From Diorhabda sublineata (lineage: Eukaryota > Arthropoda > Insecta > Coleoptera > Chrysomelidae), in NCBI RefSeq assembly GCF_026230105.1, contig NC_079474.1:2676187-2740186 (forward strand): a DNA stretch of 64,000 nucleotides, in the 5' to 3' direction. The position numbers were made by a program, and so were the translations under genes. Within the stretch, counting starts at the first letter, position 1; the number at the start of each line of letters is the position of its first letter. The notes under the pieces are model-generated. The model saw only the letters and a program-made list of their open reading frames with translations, did no database searches and was not told the DNA's origin. Shown here piece by piece: positions 60,101 through 64,000 of this stretch.

Positions 60101-61257
60101 TAGAAAATTACGTTGAAATATAAATTGGAATTTTTGAATAAACGCGCGAAAAATTTAGTCTGGACTTTTTCGAAGCGTAGAGACTCACTTTTTAGTGTAC
60201 TTGAGCGAAAATCTGCGGAAATAAGATCCTCTCCAAGACTGAAGTGATTGAATAGTGTTGCGCTTTCCGAAAGTGGTGGTAAACATGCGTGGAGCCCTAG
60301 CACAAGGAACGTCAGTGCAGACTGTACGCGATGGGTACCAAGACTTCTGCATTTTAAGGACAAAAGACGTTTTTCATGTAAAAACAAGCACAAGAGGTTG
60401 AATCCTTTTACACTCGCACTACACACTCCGCCATTGTTGACATTCAGGCGTCAGTCGGCGTTGTGCTACAGCCACGTAAACATGTTCGCCAAGTGTGATT
60501 CGTTTTTTACAGGCTGAAGGTCGTAATGCTGCAGAAATCGATCGGAGAATTAGTCGTGTGTATGGGGAAAACTCCAAATTCACCATAACTGCTTTGTCTA
60601 CGGAATTTCCAGAAATTTCTAGGTCTGTTAATTGGCGACAACTTTCTTTGAAGAGAGTATTGAAAAGCTTGTCCACAGATATCACAAATGTCTCGATCTC
60701 TTCGGTGATTATGTCGAAAAGGTACCGTAGTTGTACCAATCTTTTTGGTAATGAAATTTCAACGTAATGTGTCGTATGGTAGGGGTTAAACCCGAAAAAA
60801 AAAACGTTAAGTAACACATAATTTATCAAGTTTATTAAGCATAACCGATTCATATGTGTATTTTCAGAACAACCCTCGTATATTTTGCATGTTACACCGA
60901 AATACTTGAACTATAAAAACTTAGAGTGGAAAATTGATGTTAATACAAAAAGTTGTTAATAAAAATGAGGTTATGTTAGTTTATATCAAAAGAATTGATG
61001 ATTGAATCGATTTTCCACTTTCTTGATGTCGAACGTGTTACTTTCAGTCCCTTTTCGCGGCCCACCTAGTTATAATCCGAAGCGTAGATCCGCGATTGGT
61101 TGGCTGAACAGGGCACCGTCCATGAGTACCCTTGCCCTACCTCCAAGTCCTTGTCCTAGTGACAGATCCTCAGCACCTTTCAGTTCGGCCAGTTCCAGTC
61201 TTTCGGAAGGAAGCGCACTACCGGGACACGAAACAGACACCGCTAGCATCGTGACAG
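41930..61257 (+). CDS. Shank: Shank/Prosap scaffold gene, internal part (six exons)
   Basis: Span of the recognised Shank exons: 41930-42101, 53266-53391, 54688-54868, 54951-55270, 55328-55589 and 61048-61257. Together they give about 420 codons: the SPN domain, the ankyrin repeats and the beginning of the linker. All introns are GT-AG and all phases agree. Shank proteins are postsynaptic-density scaffolds that link glutamate-receptor complexes (through PDZ and partner proteins) to Homer and actin; insects have a single gene. The order and wording of the motifs (PVGYLELKYKRRVYKM, GLDPNFH, DYKDxxGLTPLY-type and ESCARLLLFRGA) identify the family without doubt. The 5' end lies upstream and was not found. 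SH3, PDZ and SAM exons must be beyond 64000. The introns are 11164, 1296, 82, 57 and 5458 bp. Confidence 0.97.
42102..42239. other. Start of 11.2-kb Shank intron
   Basis: Unique intron sequence between the donor and the first mariner remnant. The whole intron runs 42102-53265 and its other contents are listed separately. Confidence 0.8.
42240..42736 (+). mobile_element. Internally deleted mariner element
   Basis: Both ends are bounded by TA (42238-42239 and 42737-42738). The left end reads CGAGGATTCTTCCAAAAG and the right end reads CTTCTGGGACTATCCTCG, its inverted partner. Remnants of transposase on the + strand include a KEPAPKKGK-like piece near 42345 and the block around 42560-42610 that corresponds to the third catalytic Asp region (DLAPSDD). 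At 497 bp against roughly 1.3 kb for a complete mariner it is deleted and non-functional. Confidence 0.85.
42739..43619. other. Intron sequence, no recognised element
   Basis: The 95-codon minus-strand frame at 42837-43124 has no domain I can name. An isolated TACGAGGACAGT word at 43572 may be a mariner end scrap. Confidence 0.35.
43620..43921. mobile_element. Dispersed ~300-bp repeat, copy 2
   Basis: Copy of 39563-39856 with the same orientation and the same ends, differing at a small number of bases. Here it has no flanking copies of the 180-bp repeat, which shows that the 300-bp unit moves or is duplicated on its own. Confidence 0.6.
44110..44128. repeat. 19-bp recurrent motif, copy 4
   Basis: CGTCGGCAACAGAGCCCGT again. 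Here it is preceded by GCGTTTCAGCATG and AGAACGTGATA, a diverged version of the context seen in the 41-kb repeats. Confidence 0.7.
44500..44645 (-). mobile_element. Tc1-like transposase relic
   Basis: The minus strand reads SPVCSLDLCPIEYI, a stop, then DEMGRRRTWDSFPQNM. This is the signature around the last catalytic residue of Tc1 transposases (SPDLNPIEHLWDE). The Glu is kept and the conserved Trp has become TGA. The following residues to about 44500 stay open. Only the C-terminal catalytic block is readable and the copy is dead. Confidence 0.75.
45235..46188 (-). mobile_element. Rearranged mariner element
   Basis: TA (45233-45234), then AGAGGATGGTTCCAGAAG at the left, and CTTCTGGGACTATCCTCG then TA (46189-46190) at the right. 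The transposase N-terminal part is on the minus strand: a frame at 45852-46043 with the EWCKR-like helix-turn-helix end and SNQIVRADRL, then LTPDQKLLRQRV further in. A C-terminal-type block, YFPDLTPSDNHLFPKL, lies on the + strand at about 45533-45585. A simple deletion cannot produce opposite orientations, so an inversion or nested insertion occurred. Non-functional. Confidence 0.75.
46790..46960 (+). mobile_element. LINE fragment (ORF2 C-terminal region)
   Basis: The + strand reads NRFEAFEMWIYRRIL, matching the conserved AFEMWCYRRML block downstream of the reverse transcriptase in several insect non-LTR families. The frame then degenerates. No ends are visible. Confidence 0.65.
46961..48198. 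other. Intron sequence, no recognised gene
   Basis: AT-rich DNA. Words such as TATAGTGTGAACCCAGCC (about 47558) and GGGCTATTTCACAC (about 47711) resemble terminal repeats of a cut-and-paste transposon, but they do not pair as one element. Confidence 0.35.
48199..48391. repeat. GC-rich ~20-bp minisatellite
   Basis: Six or seven tandem units of the type GCCGATCGCGGGTGACGTTT make a sharp GC-rich island in AT-rich DNA. The outermost copies on both sides carry the extension GACGTTTATTAACCCT (48205-48221 and 48375-48391). Arg-rich frames on both strands come from the repeat and are not genes. Confidence 0.9.
48392..49849. other. Intron sequence, no recognised gene
   Basis: A stretch at 48583-48980 is less AT-rich and has minus-strand frames of 65-76 codons, but no domain is recognised. 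Confidence 0.35.
49850..49935 (-). mobile_element. Transposase scrap (mariner-related)
   Basis: The minus strand reads QNWPPRSCDLTPLD, the conserved block containing the last catalytic Asp in a mariner-related family. The same words recur at 50931-50968. Surrounding frames are broken. Confidence 0.6.
50820..51240 (-). mobile_element. Decayed mariner-related transposase
   Basis: Minus-strand pieces in order: a frame at 51009-51203, then DLDDIDVANIWFQQD at about 51000-51060 (second catalytic Asp), then NWPPRSYDLT at about 50940-50965 (block with the last catalytic Asp). Frameshifts separate them. No terminal repeats were identified. Confidence 0.65.
51241..52108. other. Intron sequence, no recognised gene
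   Basis: AT-rich, frames short, no element ends recognised. Confidence 0.35.
52109..52192 (+). mobile_element. mariner transposase scrap
   Basis: The + strand reads LEHQACSPDLAPSDYFLF, the block with the third catalytic Asp of mariner transposases, followed by NLKVELKA. It is a different copy from the element that starts at 52374. Confidence 0.7.
52374..53230 (+). mobile_element. mariner element, deleted, next to Shank exon 2
   Basis: TA target bases lie at 52372-52373 and 53231-53232. Left terminus CGAGGATGATCCCAGAAG, right terminus CTTCTGGGACCTCCTCCTCG. The C-terminal half of the transposase is readable in two overlapping frames: ESKQWTEKGKSALKK and then RWFFGMRVGYF (52745-52931), followed by FHQDYAPAHKSVIAM and SPDLAPSDHFLV (52919-53180). 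The first catalytic Asp, expected in the VFWD motif, is replaced (FGM); the second and third are present. At 857 bp the N-terminal half is largely lost and frames are shifted, so it cannot move by itself. It ends 35 bp before the exon at 53266. Confidence 0.93.
53266..53391 (+). CDS. Shank: Shank exon: SPN domain, second half
   Basis: Acceptor CATTTCAG ends at 53265; the donor is GAG|GTTAGT after 53391. The exon is 42 codons, phase 0 at both ends. It reads ELKESFNYGLFSPP, then GRAGKFLDEERRLGDYP and ending in VGYLE, the most conserved part of the Shank N-terminal domain. A mariner element stops 35 bp upstream, so the branch point must lie in the short remaining stretch or inside the element. 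Confidence 0.97.
53649..53710 (+). mobile_element. mariner-like terminus
   Basis: TA then CGAGGGTCGATACATAAG, related to the 5327 family of ends. It is a solo end within the Shank intron 53392-54687. Confidence 0.45.
54171..54390 (+). repeat. Tandem duplication before Shank exon 3, copy 1
   Basis: Starts TGAGTTTGTTTACTG and ends near CAAGTATCTATA. It is repeated at 54451-54668, a period of 280 bp, with a handful of differences. Minus-strand frames that span it are duplicated with it and show no domain. Confidence 0.95.
54451..54668 (+). repeat. Tandem duplication before Shank exon 3, copy 2
   Basis: Second copy of 54171-54390. The bases before it (ATCACATTCCATTTTTTGAG) closely resemble the real acceptor that follows it (ATCACATTTCATTTTTTAG ending at 54687), so the duplicated unit included the acceptor tract. 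Confidence 0.95.
54688..54868 (+). CDS. Shank: Shank exon: SPN end and first ankyrin segment
   Basis: Acceptor TTTTTTAG ends at 54687; donor GTGAGT starts at 54869. The exon is 181 bp, phase 0 in and phase 1 out. It reads LKYKRRVYKMMSLDEKQ, then LHTRANLRRFIDYV and GLDPNFHCQETG. This is the linker from the SPN domain into ankyrin repeat 1. The split Gly/Glu codon is completed by the next exon. Confidence 0.97.
54951..55270 (+). CDS. Shank: Shank exon: ankyrin repeats
   Basis: Acceptor ATTTTCTAG ends at 54950 after an 82-bp intron; donor CAA|GTAATA follows 55270. The first two bases complete a Glu codon, then 106 codons. Ankyrin motifs are clear: TPLTMATGIKKPAKVL, DGSTALHRAVEHRSLEAL, GASPNYKDNKGLTPLYY and LLHDHATTGAQDAQGWHEV. 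These helices and loops form the ankyrin solenoid, which in mammals packs against the SPN domain and binds partners such as sharpin and fodrin. Phase 0 out. Confidence 0.98.
55328..55589 (+). CDS. Shank: Shank exon: last ankyrin repeats
   Basis: Acceptor TTTTGTTAG ends at 55327 after a 57-bp intron; donor GTAAGT starts at 55590. 87 codons plus one base. It reads ACRTGLLSHLEHLLFYG, then NASGNTPLHVCAVNCQE, ARLLLFRGADRQALNF and CQVAVIAGNMDLADII, then a KQEDV tail. The text is typical of the C-terminal ankyrin repeats of arthropod Shank. Phase 1 out, matching the exon at 61048. Confidence 0.98.
55590..55765. other. Start of Shank intron 55590-61047
   Basis: Unique intron sequence up to the putative transposon that carries the palindromic array. 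Confidence 0.6.
55766..59656. mobile_element. Putative PIF/Harbinger-like non-autonomous element
   Basis: The left end reads AGGCACAATTACACCTACT and the right end, reverse-complemented, TGGCCCGATTACACCTACT. TTA lies immediately outside both ends (55763-55765 and 59657-59659). A 3-bp TTA target duplication with GC-rich terminal repeats is typical of the PIF/Harbinger superfamily. The inner flanks are unique; the middle is the palindromic array 56036-59045. No transposase is recognised inside. Superfamily assignment is inferred only from the termini. Confidence 0.5.
56036..59045. repeat. Palindromic hairpin satellite (77 + 95 bp modules, 172-bp unit)
   Basis: The word TTTAGTGAAGGTAAAC recurs at 56421, 56593, 56765, 56937, 57109, 57495, 57667, 58053, 58225, 58397 and 58783, with steps of 172 or 386 bp. 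Each 172-bp unit has a 77-bp and a 95-bp module, both starting AACCAAGTTGTCGTCTTCAG. The far side of each module is the approximate reverse complement of its near side, so each can fold into a stem-loop. Module borders are themselves palindromes (GGTTATATATAACC or GGTTATAGATAACC), as are CTTCAGAGACTGAAG-type cores. The 386-bp steps insert a further set of modules. The first 60 bp or so (56036-56100) are the most diverged. Confidence 0.95.
59874..60878 (+). mobile_element. mariner-like element with central deletion
   Basis: TA lies at 59872-59873 and 60879-60880. Termini are CGAGGGTGGTTTCGGAAT and, inverted, CGAGGGTTGTTCTGAAAA. On the + strand, VIRFLQAEGRNAAEIDRR followed by ISRVYGEN (60495-60570) is the N-terminal DNA-binding segment of a mariner transposase. 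A second frame at about 60645-60735 gives EESIEKLVHRYHKCLDLF and GDYVEK, the C-terminal tail. The catalytic core between them is gone. Confidence 0.8.
61048..61257 (+). CDS. Shank: Shank exon: start of linker after ankyrin repeats
   Basis: Acceptor TTACTTTCAG ends at 61047; donor ACAG|GTAAAG after 61257. The first two bases complete a Val codon, giving DVVPFRGPPSYNPKRR across the junction, the conserved segment that follows the ankyrin block in insect Shank. Then come SAIGWLNRAPSMSTLAL and a Ser/Pro-rich low-complexity stretch ending HETDTASIVT. 69 codons plus one base, phase 1 out. The next exon, expected to lead into SH3, is outside the window. Confidence 0.95.
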
Positions 61258-61763
61258 GTAAAGTATGACGTATCTTCTTCTATCTTATCTTTACAAAAAT
61301 TGCAATAGGAACTTTTTGTTTTTGTAAATTACATTTTCCATTATCATTTTGAAAATATATTTTTGCCGTATTGCTACTTCGGGAATCACTACTTCGAATA
61401 ATCAAGGAGTTCGTTACTTACGCCAAAATATGTGAGAATCTATTTTAGGTAGATACTTACCATAGAAAACTTTAATTTATTCAATTTTTCATCATACTTT
61501 TAACATTTAGACAAAAATTATATACTTAAAACTTTTTCATTAACCCATTAATGCCCAATTCACGTTTTTTCACACTAATTTAATGACATTTATCTTAAAA
61601 CGTTGCCGGCTTGTCTTTGCAACCGCTAAATTGACACCGACGTTGTTTTTCTCGTTTTCCGATAAAATCTTCTATTTCATCTTACTTGTCACTAATTTCA
61701 ACACTTGATTTTAATATCGACGGTAAGCTGAGTGTTCAACCTTTCATTACTCGTTGCCCATGT
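61258..61763. other. Start of last Shank intron in the window
   Basis: AT-rich intron sequence between the donor and the piggyBac relic. No gene or element ends recognised. Confidence 0.5.
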
Positions 61764-62510
61764 TCAATTTTCAGGCAAGGAACAGCAATTTGCCTCCGGA
61801 AAACATTTATTGTTATCATCGGTACCACTTTTATTTTCTTCGATTGGTATTGAGCACTTTTCTAGCAACCAATCGTGCTGATCTACAACTCTCATATGTC
61901 GATTGTAATTATTCACATTATTGGGTTGTAGAATCGGCTTCTTTTGTCTACTCCATCGGTGTACTGTTACCAAAGGATCTACTGTGTCAAAGTTGGAAGC
62001 TACTGACACACATTTATTGTCATTCCATTTGAAAATGAGTATCTCATTTTTTCATCGGAACTACCTTTTCAAATTTTTACATTTCTTTTGAAATTGGACA
62101 CTTTTCAGTTCTATTTCTTCCAATAGTTCCCTTTTTAGTTTTAAAAATAACAAGTGACTACTAAAGAAATTGTCGAAATCTTAGTAACATTCCTAAAGGT
62201 TCACTTGCAGCTTCGCCATTTTCTTTTCCACCATCAACATCTAACAATCATTGCTAAATCGCGATGAACAATTCTGTCTTCTTTGTTCTGGACAGCTTCA
62301 GCGTTATCTTGGAAATGAAGCACAGATATCAATTCAAGATAAGCATTCCTACTAGTACAATCGGTACACAAAAGTCTTCATCTTAGGACCAGTTTATTTA
62401 ATTATCACATCGCACACTGTGTCATCAACAATTTCTTCAAAAATTTTAACTGGATATAAGTTAGCAGGTCATATTTTCCAACTTCCCACTTATTTCCTAG
62501 TGGACAAGGA
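61764..62510 (-). mobile_element. Decayed piggyBac transposase, C-terminal and middle parts
   Basis: On the minus strand, pieces appear in the expected order from right to left. YPVKIFEEIVDDTVCDVI at about 62400-62460 corresponds to the start of the DDE_Tnp_1_7 domain (FEKFFDDEVI type). CLHFQDNAEAVQNKEDR lies near 62270-62320. The frame at 61764-62009 has ASNFDTVDPLVTVHRWSR and NRHMRVVDQHDWLLEK, the block with a late catalytic Asp (normally GGVD). Frameshifts and deletions separate them, so the copy is dead. It lies antisense in a Shank intron. Confidence 0.8.
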
Positions 62511-62561
62511 CTATAATATGCGTAGGAACTTTTTTCCACTTTTTTCTTTTCTTTGCACTTC

Positions 62562-64000
62562 GGGAACTTCCAGATCGCTATTATCCACATCTTCTTCGTC
62601 GGTGAGACAGTCAACCTCGGGAGGTGGAGTAATTATTTCGATACCTTCCGGGTATTAATAATCCGCGGTTCCCTCAAATCTGGACAATCTCAACGTCCAG
62701 CGTCCTCGATTGAAGACACCAACATTTAAAGAAATCTTGTACAAATCTAAATAGACTTTTGACAAAATTTTTGTCTTCACTATCAAAATTATCGTCACTC
62801 GAGTCAAAATGATGTCCAATTCATAATGTCCAGCAACATTGGGAACTTCCAGATCGCCATCATCCACATCTTCTTCTTCGGTGAGACAGTCAACCTCGGG
62901 AGGTGGAGTGATTATTTCGGCTTCGATACCTTCCGGGTATTAATAATCCGCGGTTCCCTCAAATCTGGACAATCTCAACGTCCAGCGTCCTCGATTGAAG
63001 ACACCAACATTTAAAGAAATCTTGTACAAATCTAAATAGACTTTTGCCAAAATTTTTGTCTTCACTATCAAAATTATCGTCACTCGAGTCAAAATGATGT
63101 CCAATTCATAATGTCCAGCAACATTGGGAACTTCCAGATCGCCATCATCCACATCTTCTTCTTCGGTGAGACAGTCAACCTCGGGAGGTGGAGTGATTAT
63201 TTCGGCTTCGATACCTTCCGGGTATTAATATTCCGCGGTTCCCTCCAATCTGGACAATCTCAACGTCCAGCGTCCTCGATTGAAGACACCAACATTTAAA
63301 GAAATCTTGTACAAATCTAAATAGACTTTTGACAAAATTTTTGTCTTCACTATCAAAATTATCGTCACTCGAGTCAAAATGATGTCCAATTCATAATGTC
63401 CAGCAACATTGGGAACTTCCAGATCGCCATCATCCACATCTTCTTCTTCGGTGAGACAGTCAACCTCGGGAGGTGGAGTGATTATTTCAGCTTCGATACC
63501 TTCCGGGTATTAATATTCCGCGGTTCCCTCCAATCTGGACAATCTCAACGTCCAGCGTCCTCGATTGAAGACACCAACATTTAAAGAAATCTTGTACAAA
63601 TCTAAATAGACTTTTGCCAAAATTTTTGTCTTCACTATCAAAATTATCGTCACTCGAGTCAAAATGATGTCCAATTCATAATGTCCAGCAACATTGGGAA
63701 CTTCCAGATCGCCATCATCCACATCTTCTTCTTCGGTGAGACAGTCAACCTCGGGAGGTGGAGTGATTATTTCGGCTTCGATACCTTCCGGGTATTAATA
63801 ATCCGCGGTTCCCTCAAATCTGGACAATCTCAACGTCCAGCGTCCTCGATTGAAGACACCAACATTTAAAGAAATCTTGTACAAATCTAAATAGACTTTT
63901 GCCAAAATTTTTGTCTTCACTATCAAAATTATCGTCACTCGAGTCAAAATGATGTCCAATTCATAATGTCCAGCAACATTGGGAACTTCCAGATCGCCAT
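62562..64000. repeat. 285-bp tandem array made from piggyBac N-terminal coding DNA
   Basis: The word GGGAACTTCCAGATCGC occurs at 62562, 62841, 63126, 63411, 63696 and 63981. Steps are 285 bp; the first is 279 because a 6-bp GGCTTC-type segment is missing. In the minus direction each unit reads EIITPPPEVDCLTEEEDV, then DDGDLEVPNVAGHYELD, which is the acidic N-terminal region typical of piggyBac-family transposases. An out-of-frame acidic continuation (FDSSDDNFDSEDKNF) suggests an ancestral frameshift carried by all units. The array continues past the window end. Confidence 0.93.

Noticed and set aside
62655..63869. Repeated 62- and 70-codon frames on both strands at the end of the window
   Set aside because: They are the 285-bp piggyBac-derived tandem units; only the minus-strand acidic part reflects former coding sequence.

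Overview
The window is AT-rich eukaryotic DNA, almost certainly from an insect. The evidence is a spliced Shank/Prosap gene with arthropod-like sequence, introns as short as 57 and 82 bp beside introns of several kb, a short TTAGG run (the insect telomere motif), and many mariner, Tc1, piggyBac and non-LTR relics. A beetle is plausible but is not shown by the sequence.

The one clear host gene is Shank (Prosap), the postsynaptic scaffold, on the + strand. Six internal exons can be placed with canonical splice sites and compatible phases: 41930-42101, 53266-53391, 54688-54868, 54951-55270, 55328-55589 and 61048-61257. They encode the N-terminal SPN (ubiquitin/FERM-F0-like) domain, the whole ankyrin-repeat block and the start of the proline/serine linker. 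The SH3, PDZ and SAM parts must lie beyond position 64000. The first exon or exons and the promoter were not identified. A 73-bp exon-like segment at 11474-11546 is the best upstream candidate.

Region by region: 1-13.8 kb is mostly unique AT-rich DNA with transposon fragments and one 1.04-kb long-inverted-repeat element (3169-4210). From 13.8 to 38.3 kb there is a giant composite satellite domain: a 61-bp array (13.8-16.2), a 122-bp array (16.9-24.3, exactly twice 61), a degenerate zone (24.3-25.1), a 522-bp array (25.8-30.0), a 415-bp array (30.0-32.6) and a 286-bp array of opposite polarity (33.4-38.3). All are built from the same roughly 30-bp theme rich in TCGATT, and most show higher-order repeat structure. 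From 38.4 to 41.9 kb there are nested duplications. The 11.2-kb intron after exon 41930-42101 is full of mariner, Tc1 and LINE relics.

The 5.5-kb intron 55590-61047 holds the most unusual object: about 3 kb of tandem modules (172-bp period) in which every 77- or 95-bp module is itself an imperfect palindrome. The array lies inside what looks like a PIF/Harbinger-type non-autonomous transposon (inverted termini at 55766 and 59656, TTA on both sides). After transcription with Shank it could form a string of RNA hairpins. The window ends inside a 285-bp tandem array derived from the N-terminal coding part of a decayed piggyBac transposase, lying antisense in the next Shank intron. For three consecutive Shank exons, a transposon end or a duplication stops within about 35 bp of the splice acceptor.

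The short open frames in the satellite arrays are by-products of the repeats and are not annotated as genes.
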